Positions 16,777-26,107 of a stretch of DNA of 64,000 nt are shown here, one piece after another. The translations under genes and the position numbers were made by a program. Under the pieces are notes generated by a model that was not told where the DNA came from, did not search any database, and worked only from the letters and a program-made list of their open reading frames with translations. Positions within the stretch are counted from its first letter, which is position 1, and every line of letters starts with the position of its first letter. Origin of the DNA: Bradyrhizobium sp. Ai1a-2 (GTDB taxonomy: Bacteria; Pseudomonadota; Alphaproteobacteria; Rhizobiales; Xanthobacteraceae); the NCBI RefSeq assembly GCF_000426245.1, contig NZ_AUEZ01000046.1, positions 1 through 64,000 on the forward strand, written 5' to 3'.

Positions 16777-17523
16777 ATGAAATCGTCCAACCCAACTTGG
16801 TTCGTCATTCGGCGCAGGGAATTTCTTGCGGGCACTGCGATGTTCCTGTTCGGCGCGACGCGCGTGCGCGCTGCCACCATCGCTGGGCAACTGCCCTGGA
16901 CACCGAACGCGGGAGCCCCGCCTTCGCGAGCAAAGCTCGGGCCGTGGGAATTTTTCACTGGGGAAGAAGGGCGGGCAATGGAAGCGCTGGCTGACTGCAT
17001 CATTCCGCCGGACGCGGAGACACCCGGCGGCAAGGACGCCGGTTGCGCCGTATTCGTCGATCGTCAGTTGGCGGGACCTTACGGCAGGCGGGAGGGACTT
17101 TACGTCCGTCCTCCGTTCCAGGCTGGCACCAAGAGTCAGGGACCCCAATCCGAGAAGGGACCCGCGCAACACTATCGCGAAGCGCTCGCCGCGCTTGATC
17201 GCGGCTGCAAGGCGAAATACGGCGAAAGGCCGTTTGCAGACCTGCCTGTCGCCGACAAGGACGAGGTCCTGAGAGAATTGGAAAAGGGCGACTTCAAGCT
17301 GGACGGCATCGATGGCCAGTCGTTCTTCGAGCAGGTCGTCAAGGATGTACAGATGGGATTCTTCGCAGACCCCATCTACGGCGGCAATCGCGACATGGTC
17401 GCATGGAAAATGATCGGCTATCCCGGCGCGCGCTACAATTACCTGGATTGGGTCAGCCGGCACAACGAGCGCTTTCCGTTGCCACCTGTCGGCATCACTG
17501 GCAGCGCGCAATGGACGAGGTGA
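16777..17523 (+). CDS. Gluconate 2-dehydrogenase subunit 3 family (Tat-exported small subunit)
   Basis: 248 residues. The twin-arginine signal is visible (RRREFLAGTAMFLFGA, residues 12-27), and the chain continues as a gluconate_2-dh3 domain (GPWEFFTGEEGRAMEALADC, IIPPDAETPGGKDAGC, FVDRQL, GGNRDMVAWKMIGYPGARYN). In this family the small subunit carries the Tat signal and escorts the FAD subunit, which has none, to the periplasm. The start is set by the Tat signal; GAAGGGAAAC precedes the ATG. It is the first gene of a tight three-gene operon. Confidence 0.9.
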   Translation: MKSSNPTWFVIRRREFLAGTAMFLFGATRVRAATIAGQLPWTPNAGAPPSRAKLGPWEFFTGEEGRAMEALADCIIPPDAETPGGKDAGCAVFVDRQLAGPYGRREGLYVRPPFQAGTKSQGPQSEKGPAQHYREALAALDRGCKAKYGERPFADLPVADKDEVLRELEKGDFKLDGIDGQSFFEQVVKDVQMGFFADPIYGGNRDMVAWKMIGYPGARYNYLDWVSRHNERFPLPPVGITGSAQWTR

Positions 17524-17526
17524 GAG

Positions 17527-19305
17527 ATGCCGCGCAGACTTCCGAAAAAGGATGTTGTGATCATTGGCTTCGGTTGGACTGGAGCCATCATGGCCAACGA
17601 GCTCACCGACGAGGGCCTCGATGTCATCGCTATAGAACGCGGCCCGTGGCGGGATGCGCCGACGGATTTCCCGCCGACCTATATGCAGGACGAATTGCGC
17701 TATCGCGTTCGTCATGAGCTTTTCCTGAGACCCGACCAACTCACGTTCACATTCCGCAACATGATGAGCCAGACGGCTCTGCCGATACGGAGTTGGGGCG
17801 CTTTCATGCCGCCCAACGGCGTTGGCGGTGGTGGCACGCATTGGAACGCCGAGATGTGGCGGTTCCTGCCGTCGGATTTCGTATTGAGGACACACCTCAC
17901 CGAGCGCTATGGCGCGTCTTTCCTGCCGGCGGATATGACCATTCAGGACTGGGGCATCACCTACGACGAACTCGAGCCCCATTATGATCGCTTCGAGTAT
18001 CTTTGTGGAACGTCGGGGCAGGCGGGAAACCTGAAAGGCAAGATCCTGGAAGGCGGCAATCCGTTCGAAGGACCACGCTCGCGGCCCTATCCGACGCCGC
18101 CACAAGCCCAGCCTTTCAGCCACACCTTGTTCGGCAAGGCCGCGCAGGAATTGGGTTACAAGCCGTTCCCGCAGCCATCCGGAAACCTGTCGCAAGCCTA
18201 TACGAATCCCCTCGGATTGCGCCTCGGGCCATGCACCTATTGCGGGTTCTGCGAGTGGTTCGGCTGCAGCAACTATTCCAAGGCCAGTCCGCAGACGACC
18301 CTGATCCCCTACCTGATCCGCAAAGCGAATTTCACCGCGCGCGACAATTCCGAGGTGATCAGGATCAACCTCGACCGATCCGGGACGCGCGCGACGGGCG
18401 TGACGTTCGTCGACACCAGCGGAGAGGAATGGGAGCAGCAGGCCGACCTCGTCATTCTGTCGGCGTTCGCCTTATTCAACGTGCAGCTGCTTCTGCATTC
18501 CGGAATTGGAAAGCCATATGACCCGGTTGCCAACACAGGCGTGGTCGGACGCAACTACACGCATCAGACGATTTCGACGGTGAACGGCTTCTTCGACAAC
18601 AGGAAGTTCAACTTCAACCCATTCATCGGATCGGGTTCGATCGGGATGTGCATCGACGAATTCAACGGCGACAATTTCGACCACGGTCCTCACGGCTTTG
18701 TCGGCGGCGGCTATATGGGGCAGGTGCAGACCGGCGGCCGGCCCATCGAAAGCACGCTCGTGCCGCCCGGTACGCCCAAGTGGGGTGCGGACTGGAAGAA
18801 GGCAGTCAAGGACAACTACCTGAGCACGGTAAAGCCCGGCACCGGCGTGCACGGCAGCTTCTATTCCTATCGAGACGTCTATCTCGACCTCGATCCCACC
18901 TATACCGACCGTTTCGGGCGCCCGCTGATGCGGATCACGATGGATCTCAAGGAGAACGAGATCAAGCAGAACAAATTCCTGACCGACAAGTTCGCCGAGA
19001 TCATCAAGGCGATGGGCGCCGAGAAGCTTGCCGTGCAGTATCGCAAGGGGCCCTACGACATCACCACTTACCAGACGACGCACGTCAACGGCGGCGCTGT
19101 CATGGGCACCGATCCCAACACCAGCGCACTCAACAGGTATCTGCAAAGCTGGGACGTGCCGAACCTGTTCGTGCTGGGCGCGACCGCCTTCCCGCAGAAT
19201 CCCGGCTACAATCCGACATTGACGGTGGGAGCACTGGCCTACTGGGCGGCGGCCGCCATCCGGGGCAAGTATCTCAAGAATCCCGGGAGGCTGGTCGATG
19301 CCTAA
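17527..19305 (+). CDS. GMC-family FAD dehydrogenase, large subunit of gluconate 2-dehydrogenase-type complex
   Basis: 592 residues. The N-terminal dinucleotide fold VVIIGFGWTGAIMANELTDE is at ~9-28, NGVGGGGTHWNAEMWR is an FAD-contact segment, and the C-terminal GMC motif is NPGYNPTLTVGALAYWAA with HVNGGAVMGTDPNTSALN before it. Cys-rich LGPCTYCGFCEWFGCSNYSK near 235-255 may hold an Fe-S cluster, as in related membrane-bound dehydrogenases. It lacks its own signal peptide and probably travels with subunit 3. The start lies 3 bases after the upstream stop. It oxidises a sugar, sugar acid or polyol in the periplasm; gluconate to 2-keto-gluconate is the named family reaction. Confidence 0.9.
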   Translation: MPRRLPKKDVVIIGFGWTGAIMANELTDEGLDVIAIERGPWRDAPTDFPPTYMQDELRYRVRHELFLRPDQLTFTFRNMMSQTALPIRSWGAFMPPNGVGGGGTHWNAEMWRFLPSDFVLRTHLTERYGASFLPADMTIQDWGITYDELEPHYDRFEYLCGTSGQAGNLKGKILEGGNPFEGPRSRPYPTPPQAQPFSHTLFGKAAQELGYKPFPQPSGNLSQAYTNPLGLRLGPCTYCGFCEWFGCSNYSKASPQTTLIPYLIRKANFTARDNSEVIRINLDRSGTRATGVTFVDTSGEEWEQQADLVILSAFALFNVQLLLHSGIGKPYDPVANTGVVGRNYTHQTISTVNGFFDNRKFNFNPFIGSGSIGMCIDEFNGDNFDHGPHGFVGGGYMGQVQTGGRPIESTLVPPGTPKWGADWKKAVKDNYLSTVKPGTGVHGSFYSYRDVYLDLDPTYTDRFGRPLMRITMDLKENEIKQNKFLTDKFAEIIKAMGAEKLAVQYRKGPYDITTYQTTHVNGGAVMGTDPNTSALNRYLQSWDVPNLFVLGATAFPQNPGYNPTLTVGALAYWAAAAIRGKYLKNPGRLVDA

Positions 19306-20545
19306 CTCCCGCAAGCCCGTCTTTCTAATTGCCGTTCTTCTTACCCTGCTCACCGTTTCACCGGCATTTACCGGCGAACCGGATCCGCAGGAGTTCACGC
19401 AGATCGAACACGGCCGCTATCTGGCGACGGCTGCCGACTGTATCAGCTGCCACACCATTCCCGGGAGCAAGCCTTTCGCGGGCGGCCGAGCGATCGAGAC
19501 ACCGTTCGGCAATATCATTTCAGCCAACCTCACGCCGGATCTCGATACGGGCATTGGTGCATGGAGTGACGAGGCCTTCGACGCTGCTGTCAGAAAGGGC
19601 ATCGGGCGGCACGGAGGATTCCTCTATCCAGCGATGCCGTACACCGCCTATGCCAAGCTCTCGCGCGACGACGTGCTGGCGATACGCGCCTATCTCGGCA
19701 GCATCGAGCCGGTCCGAAACAATGTGCCGCCCACGAGCCTGCCCTTCCCCTTCAACATCCGCTCCGGCATGCGTCTATGGAACGCGCTTTATTTCGATCG
19801 ATCCGAATTCAAGCACGATCCGTCCAAGTCTGCCGAGTGGAATCGCGGCGCCTATCTTGTCGATGGTCCTGCGCATTGCGGGGCTTGCCACACCGCCAAG
19901 ACATTTCTGGGCGGCGACAAAACCGATCAATACCTGCAGGGATCATATCTTCAGGGATGGTATGCGCCCAATATCACGAACGACAAACGCCTTGGCTTGG
20001 GAAATTGGACTGTCGAAGACATCGACGCCTATTTGAAGACGGGCCACAACCGGATCACGGCCGCAACGGGACCGATGGCGGAAGCCGTGTCATTGTCGAC
20101 GTCGCATATGACGAACAAGGACACCAAGGCGATCGCCACGTATCTCAAGTCCCTGCCGGGAAAAACCGAAAGTGTAGCGCCGTTGCCGAAGAATTCCGCG
20201 ACAATGGTTGCGGGCGGTGCAATCTATCGCGACCAGTGCTCCGCCTGCCACGGGCTCGATGGCCGCGGCGTTGCCAATCTGTTTCCCGCGATCGCCGATG
20301 CCTCCGGCGCCAGATCGAACGATCCAACGACGTCGATACGAATCGTATTGCGGGGCGCCCGAAGCGTCGCGACCGCCCGCGAACCGACATCGCCCGGTAT
20401 GCCATCCTACAGTTGGCAGCTCGACGACACCCAGGTCGCTGATGTCCTCAACTACATCAGGAATTCCTGGGGTGGGGCTGCGTCGCCGGTTGAGGCAAAG
20501 GACGTCAGCCACGTCCGGAGCGATACCGCAGCGCGCGGAGACTGA
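19298..20545 (+). CDS. Triheme cytochrome c subunit of the gluconate 2-dehydrogenase-type complex
   Basis: 415 residues with a hydrophobic signal peptide (KPVFLIAVLLTLLTVSPAFT) and three CxxCH haem sites: CISCH at 48-52, CGACH at 194-198 and CSACH at 314-318. These define three cytochrome c modules that pass electrons from the FAD subunit to ubiquinone. Length and spacing match the cytochrome subunit of membrane-bound gluconate/alcohol dehydrogenases. Its ATG overlaps the end of the FAD gene by 8 bases, indicating translational coupling. It ends 20 bases from the convergent fmdB gene. Confidence 0.93.
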   Translation: MPNSRKPVFLIAVLLTLLTVSPAFTGEPDPQEFTQIEHGRYLATAADCISCHTIPGSKPFAGGRAIETPFGNIISANLTPDLDTGIGAWSDEAFDAAVRKGIGRHGGFLYPAMPYTAYAKLSRDDVLAIRAYLGSIEPVRNNVPPTSLPFPFNIRSGMRLWNALYFDRSEFKHDPSKSAEWNRGAYLVDGPAHCGACHTAKTFLGGDKTDQYLQGSYLQGWYAPNITNDKRLGLGNWTVEDIDAYLKTGHNRITAATGPMAEAVSLSTSHMTNKDTKAIATYLKSLPGKTESVAPLPKNSATMVAGGAIYRDQCSACHGLDGRGVANLFPAIADASGARSNDPTTSIRIVLRGARSVATAREPTSPGMPSYSWQLDDTQVADVLNYIRNSWGGAASPVEAKDVSHVRSDTAARGD

Positions 20546-20565
20546 GGTCAAGGTGAGAATGCGTT

Positions 20566-20907
20566 CTAATGGCTGATCATCCAGGGGCGCGCAGTCGGAA
20601 AACCCTTGGCGCCGGTCTTGCTCTTGGTCATCAGGCGCGCCGGCTTCTTGCCGGAGCAGCAGCCGCAGCCGGGGCCGTGCGCGGCCTTGTACTGATCGAT
20701 CGTCTTCGGCGCGTGTGCGCTGCGCTCATTGGTGGCGTGCGCCTTGCGCCTCTCGGAGGGCATGCAGAAGAAGCTCGGCGCAGTCAGGATGACGCGCGGC
20801 GATTCCGCTTCGCATTGCGGGCAGTCTTGCGGCAGGTCGCATTCGGACATCGGCCGCATGTCCTTGAACGGGCCGCACTCGTCGCAGAGATATTCGTAGA
20901 CGGGCAC
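20566..20907 (-). CDS. fmdB: FmdB-family zinc-ribbon protein
   Basis: 113 residues from a GTG at 20907, chosen because the product then starts with the family's P-x-YEYLC motif and AAGGAGGAAAGA lies just upstream. The zinc ribbon uses CDEC and CPQC (YEYLCDECGPFKDM, DLPQDCPQCEAES). A second cluster, GCGCC, occurs near residue 85. FmdB is known as a regulatory gene of the formamidase operon in Methylophilus; here it follows fmdA by 89 bases on the same strand. The Cys-rich tail is longer than in the simplest FmdB proteins. Confidence 0.88.
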   Translation of the reverse strand: MPVYEYLCDECGPFKDMRPMSECDLPQDCPQCEAESPRVILTAPSFFCMPSERRKAHATNERSAHAPKTIDQYKAAHGPGCGCCSGKKPARLMTKSKTGAKGFPTARPWMISH

Positions 20908-20996
20908 TCTTTCCTCCTTGCGCAATCAGGCTTGAAACTTGCGGCGGATGCGGGGCGGCCAATACGCGCCGTCCCGCACCCTTTCGTGCAGGGAGC

Positions 20997-22226
20997 CTAC
21001 TTGTCCGGTGAGATCGGCATCTGGATGTCGCCCGTGATGTGCTTGATCGGGCCGGCCGACGACGGCATCACGTCGAAGTCAAAGATCTCCGTCGGCAGCC
21101 ATAGCGTGGCGCAGGCGTTTGGCACGTCGACGACCCCGGAGATGTGACCCTGGCACGGCGCGGTGCCGAGAATCGAGTAGGCCTGCGCGCCGGAGTAACC
21201 GAACTTCTTCAGATACTCGATCGCGTTCAGGCAGGCCTGGCGATAGGCGATGTGGACGTCGAGGTAATGCTGCTTGCCGGCTTCGTCGACCGAGATGCCC
21301 TCGAAGATCAGAAAGTCCTTGTAGTTCGGCGTGATCGGCGACGGCTTGAAGATCGGGTTCTTGATGCCGTATTTCGCCACGCCGTCCTTGATGACGTCCA
21401 CCTTGATGTGCAGCCAGCCGGCCATCTCGATCGCACCGCAGAAGGTGATCTCGCCGTCGCCCTGGCTGAAGTGGAGATCACCCATCGAGAGGCCGCCGCC
21501 GGGCACATAGACCGGGAAGTAGATCTTCGAGCCGCGCGAGAGATCCTTGATGTCGCAATTGCCGCCATGCTCGCGCGGCGGCACGGTGCGCGCGCCCTCC
21601 GCGCCGATCTTGGCCTTGACGTCGTCCTTGGCGCGGCCGGCATGCGCGGTCGGCGCGAACGGTGGGTTGGCGAGACCGGGGACACGGGTCGGGTTGGTCG
21701 CGATCAGCTCGGCCTCGCGCGCATTCCAGGTCGAGAGCAGTTTTGGATCGGGCAGGCAGCCGATCAGGCCCGGATGGATCAATCCCGCGAAGTTCACGCC
21801 GGGCACGTGGCGCGAGGAGGTGTAGAGGCCCTTGATGTCCCAGATCGATTTCTGCGCCAGCGGGAAATGATCAGTGAGGAAGCCGCCGCCGTTCTGCTTG
21901 GAGAAGAACCCGTTGAAGCCCCACAGGCTCTCCTTGAGCGGGCCGACATCGAGCAGGTCGACGACCAGGAGGTCGCCGGGCTCGGCGCCCTTGACGCCGA
22001 TCGGGCCGGAGAGGAAGTGCACGATCGACAGATCAATGTCGCGCACGTCATCGGCGGAATCGTTGTTCTTGATGAAGCCGCCGGTCCAGTCATAGGTCTC
22101 GATGATGAAATCGTCGCCGGGATTGACCCACGCCACGATCGGGATGTCCGGGTGCCAGCGGTTATGCACCATATCGTTGGTATAAGCCGATTTGGTGAGA
22201 TCGACCTTGATGAGTGTTTCTGGCAT
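20997..22226 (-). CDS. fmdA: Formamidase/acetamidase
   Basis: 409 residues, close to the ~407 expected for FmdA_AmdA proteins, which hydrolyse formamide (and some short amides) to the acid and ammonia in the cytoplasm. Recognisable segments include VHNRWHPDIPIVAWVNPGDD, YDWTGGFIKNNDSADDVRDI, GCLPDP, PPREHGGNCDIKDLSRGSKI and MGDLHFSQGDGEITFCGAIE. The ATG at 22226 is preferred to a TTG one codon earlier. It is 28 bases downstream of urtE in the same direction, so amide import and hydrolysis are coupled. The product ammonia links this block to nitrogen supply. Confidence 0.95.
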   Translation of the reverse strand: MPETLIKVDLTKSAYTNDMVHNRWHPDIPIVAWVNPGDDFIIETYDWTGGFIKNNDSADDVRDIDLSIVHFLSGPIGVKGAEPGDLLVVDLLDVGPLKESLWGFNGFFSKQNGGGFLTDHFPLAQKSIWDIKGLYTSSRHVPGVNFAGLIHPGLIGCLPDPKLLSTWNAREAELIATNPTRVPGLANPPFAPTAHAGRAKDDVKAKIGAEGARTVPPREHGGNCDIKDLSRGSKIYFPVYVPGGGLSMGDLHFSQGDGEITFCGAIEMAGWLHIKVDVIKDGVAKYGIKNPIFKPSPITPNYKDFLIFEGISVDEAGKQHYLDVHIAYRQACLNAIEYLKKFGYSGAQAYSILGTAPCQGHISGVVDVPNACATLWLPTEIFDFDVMPSSAGPIKHITGDIQMPISPDK

Positions 22227-22254
22227 CAAAAGCTCCCCTTTTTACTAGCCTTGG

Positions 22255-22944
22255 TTAGACGGACAGATATTTCGAGATCTGCGCGGCATCGACGGCATCG
22301 CGCGGATCGTCGCGGACGATCTCGCCGTTCTCGATGACAAGCACGCGGTCGGCGATATCGAGGGCAAAGCTCAGGACCTGCTCGGAGACCACGATCGACA
22401 GGCCGCGCTCGTCACGGATACGCTTCAACGTGCGCGCCATCTCCTTGATGATCGACGGCTGGATGCCTTCGGTCGGCTCGTCCAGCAGCAGCACTTTCGG
22501 CTTGGTCGCGAGCGCACGCGCGATCGCGAGCTGCTGCTGCTGGCCGCCGGACAGATTGCCGCCACGGCGGTTCTTCATTTCGAGCAGCACCGGGAACAGC
22601 TCGTAGATGTCGCCGGGCACGTCGGACTCGCCGTGCACGACAAGGCCGGTCTCGATGTTCTCCTTCACGGTCATGGTGGAGAAGATCATGCGGCCCTGCG
22701 GCACATAGGCGAGCCCCTTGGCCACGCGCTCATAGCTTTCGAGCTTGTTGAGCTCCGTGCCGTCCATGCTCACCGAGCCGCTCTTGGCGGGCAGGATGCC
22801 CATCAGCGACTTCATCAGCGTGGTCTTGCCCATGCCGTTGCGGCCCATGATCGCCACGATCTCGTTGGGCGCGACTGACACGTTGAGCCCGTGCAGCACC
22901 TCGCTCTGGCCATAGGCGACGTGAAGGTCCGAAATTGCGAGCAT
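22255..22944 (-). CDS. urtE: Urea/amide ABC transporter ATP-binding protein UrtE
   Basis: A 229-residue ATPase of the LivF/UrtE branch: Walker A GRNGMGKTTL, signature LSGGQQQQLAIARAL, Walker B VLLLDEPTEGIQPSII and switch His region replaced by VVSEQVLSFAL. The GMGKTTLMKSLMGILPAKSG and YVPQGRMIFSTMTV segments match UrtE. It pairs with UrtD on UrtB/UrtC. A 188-base gap to urtD contains a repeat element (22975-23098), unusual inside this operon. Confidence 0.92.
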   Translation of the reverse strand: MLAISDLHVAYGQSEVLHGLNVSVAPNEIVAIMGRNGMGKTTLMKSLMGILPAKSGSVSMDGTELNKLESYERVAKGLAYVPQGRMIFSTMTVKENIETGLVVHGESDVPGDIYELFPVLLEMKNRRGGNLSGGQQQQLAIARALATKPKVLLLDEPTEGIQPSIIKEMARTLKRIRDERGLSIVVSEQVLSFALDIADRVLVIENGEIVRDDPRDAVDAAQISKYLSV

Positions 22945-22974
22945 GATCGCCTCCTAGAGCCGGTGGCTTTTCTT

Positions 22975-23098
22975 CACCTCTCCCACAGGGAGAGGTCGGC
23001 GCGCAGCGCCGGGTGAGGGGATCAGGTCCCACGAGAGGCCGAAACCCCTCACCCGAATTGCTTCGCAATTCGACCTCTCCCTATGGGAGAGGTGGGAG
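22975..23098. repeat. CACCTCTCCC...GGGAGAGGTGGG inverted repeat inside the urt operon
   Basis: The left end CACCTCTCCCACAGGGAGAG and right end CTCTCCCTATGGGAGAGGTG are inverted copies. Between them lie GCGCGCAGCGCCGGGTGAGG and its partial complement CCCCTCACCCGAATTGC. A related element is at 49028-49157. It separates urtD from urtE without breaking either gene. Confidence 0.85.
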
Positions 23099-23132
23099 GA
23101 TGCGGCGGCTGCTGTGCGAAAGATCGTCATGT

Positions 23133-23888
<756 letters not shown>

Positions 23889-23899
23889 GACCCCTCTCC

Positions 23900-25039
23900 T
23901 CACTCCGCCGGTGCGCCGTCGGCGACGGGGAAGCCGTTGCCGGGTTTCGACTTACGCGAGGCCAGCAGGCGATCGATGTGCGGCTGGACGTAGTCCTGCC
24001 AGATGCCGGAGAGCCCGTTCGGGAATGCCAGCACGACTGCGATGAAGAGCGCGCCTAGGCCGAACAGCCAGAGTTGCGGGAAGGATTCCGACAGGCTGGT
24101 CTTGGCGAAGTTGACCAGCAGCGAGCCCCAGACTGCGCCGAAGATCGACATGCGCCCGCCGACCGCGGTGTAGATCACCATCTCGATCGACGGCACGATG
24201 CCGACGAAGGATGGCGACATGAACCCGACTTCGAGCGTGAACATGGCGCCGCCGATCGCGGCGAAGATCGCGGCGGCGCAGAAGGCGAAGATCTTGAAAT
24301 TGGCGACGCTATAGCCGGAGAAGCGGACGCGGTCCTCCTGCTCACGCATCGCCACCAGGATGCGGCCGAGTTTCGTCAACCGGATGAACTGCGCGGCGAT
24401 GATGCAGCCAAACAGCAGCACGACCTCGACGAAGTAGAGGATGAACTTGGCATGATCAGTGCGGATGTCCCAGCCGTGCAGCGTGCGCAAATCGGTGATC
24501 CCGTTGATGCCGCCGGTGTAGCCTTGCTGTCCGACGATCAGGATGGTCATGATCGCGGCGATCGCCTGGGTGATGATCGCGAAATAGACGCCGCCGACGC
24601 GCCGCTTGAACATCGCGGCGCCAATGATGAAGGCGAAGATGCCCGGCACCAGGATGATGGCGAGCAGCGTGATGGGAAAACTGTGGAACGGCTTCCAGAA
24701 GAAGGGGAGTTGCGTGAGCTGGTTCCAGTCCATGAAGTCGGGAATGCCTGGAGTCGACTGAATCTTGGTGTTCGCGACGCTGGAGGCTTCCAGCTTCAGG
24801 TACATCGCCATGCAGTAGCCGCCGAGGCCGAAGAACACGCCCTGCCCCAGGCTAAGGATTCCGCCATAGCCCCAGCACAGCACCAGCCCGATGCCGACGA
24901 AGGCGTAGGTGAGATATTTGGCGACCAGGTTGAGGCGGAAGATATCCAGCGACAGCGGCAGGATGACGAAGAGGAGTAGCGCGAGCGCGACGAAGCCGAT
25001 CAGCTCGGTGCGGTTGAAAAAGCGCGAGTTGATGATCAT
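23900..25039 (-). CDS. urtC: Urea/amide ABC transporter permease UrtC
   Basis: A 379-residue LivM-type inner-membrane permease with about 8-10 helices (FVALALLLFVILPLSLDIF, YAFVGIGLVLCWGYGGILSL, AIITQAIAAIMTILIVGQQG). The GYGGILSLGQGVFFGLGGYC segment and the cytosolic REQEDRVRFSGYSVANFKIF loop match UrtC. UrtC is longer than LivM because of the loop near 75-110 (KLEASSVANTKIQSTPG). It is 17 bases downstream of urtB. Confidence 0.93.
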   Translation of the reverse strand: MIINSRFFNRTELIGFVALALLLFVILPLSLDIFRLNLVAKYLTYAFVGIGLVLCWGYGGILSLGQGVFFGLGGYCMAMYLKLEASSVANTKIQSTPGIPDFMDWNQLTQLPFFWKPFHSFPITLLAIILVPGIFAFIIGAAMFKRRVGGVYFAIITQAIAAIMTILIVGQQGYTGGINGITDLRTLHGWDIRTDHAKFILYFVEVVLLFGCIIAAQFIRLTKLGRILVAMREQEDRVRFSGYSVANFKIFAFCAAAIFAAIGGAMFTLEVGFMSPSFVGIVPSIEMVIYTAVGGRMSIFGAVWGSLLVNFAKTSLSESFPQLWLFGLGALFIAVVLAFPNGLSGIWQDYVQPHIDRLLASRKSKPGNGFPVADGAPAE

Positions 25040-25056
25040 GACATGCCTGCTTGTTC

Positions 25057-25983
25057 TTATTTGCGGACCTTGAGTGCAAACAGTCCCTGCGGCCGCACCA
25101 TCAGGATCGCGACGATTGCAAGCAATGTCAGCACCTTCGCCATCGAACCCGACAGGAAGAACTCCATGGTCGACTGCGCCTGCGAGATGGTGAAGGCGGA
25201 AGCTATGGTGCCGACCAGCGAGGCGGCGCCGCCGAATACGACGACCAGGAAGGTGTCGACGATGTAGAGCTGGCCGGCGGTCGGCCCGGTCGAGCCGATC
25301 ATGGTGAAGGCGCTGCCCGCGATGCCGGCGATGCCGCAGCCGAGGCCGAAGGTGTAGCGGTCGACCTTCTCGGTGTTGATGCCGACGGCCCCCGCCATCA
25401 CGCGGTTCTGCACGACGGCGCGGACCTGGCGGCCCCAGCGCGACCAGAACAGCACATAGGCGACCACGATGGTGATCAAGACCGTCAGCGCCATCACGAA
25501 CATGCCATTGATCGGGATCTGGATCGCGTCAGTCGCCTGCCAGGAGCCCATCATCCACTCGGGAAGCTCGACGCCGACCTCGCGCGCACCGAACACCGAG
25601 CGATAGGCCTGCTGCAGGATCAGGCTGAGCCCCCAGGTCGCGAGCAGCGTATCCAGCGGGCGCTTGTAGAGATGGCGTATCAGCGCCCACTCGACGAGCA
25701 TTCCGAGCGCGCCTGAGGCTATGAACGCCAAGCACATCGCGATGAAGAAGTAGCCGGGAAACAGCGAGGGCAGATATTGCTGGAAGGCGCTCGACGTCAT
25801 CCAGGTGACGTAAGCGCCGAGGATCATGAACTCGCCATGGGCCATGTTGATGACGCCCATCTGGCCGAAGATGATGGCGAGCCCCAGCGCCATCAGCACA
25901 TAGACCGAGAACAGGATCAGTCCGGCGAAGCCTTGCATCGCGAAGATGGCGCCGAGATCGCTGAGCGAATAGTCACCGAACAT
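25057..25983 (-). CDS. urtB: Urea/amide ABC transporter permease UrtB
   Basis: A 308-residue LivH-type permease. The start MFGDYSLSDLGAIFAMQGFA is at 25983; 59 codons of open frame upstream are Arg-rich and discarded. GLAIIFGQMGVINMAHGEFM is the conserved branched-chain/urea permease motif, and NRVMAGAVGINTEKVDRYTF follows the usual EAA-type loop. Shorter than some UrtB proteins that carry an extra N-terminal domain, but normal for Rhizobiales. Confidence 0.92.
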   Translation of the reverse strand: MFGDYSLSDLGAIFAMQGFAGLILFSVYVLMALGLAIIFGQMGVINMAHGEFMILGAYVTWMTSSAFQQYLPSLFPGYFFIAMCLAFIASGALGMLVEWALIRHLYKRPLDTLLATWGLSLILQQAYRSVFGAREVGVELPEWMMGSWQATDAIQIPINGMFVMALTVLITIVVAYVLFWSRWGRQVRAVVQNRVMAGAVGINTEKVDRYTFGLGCGIAGIAGSAFTMIGSTGPTAGQLYIVDTFLVVVFGGAASLVGTIASAFTISQAQSTMEFFLSGSMAKVLTLLAIVAILMVRPQGLFALKVRK

Positions 25984-26107
25984 GATCCGTCCTCTGAATG
26001 GGTCGGGCCTGCGCCCACGCGCGGCGCGTGCGTCTGGGGTGGCGCGGGCCCTGCGGCCCACGCCGATGTCATGAGAGTTGAGACCCGGCCTCAGCCGAGG
26101 CGCGTTC

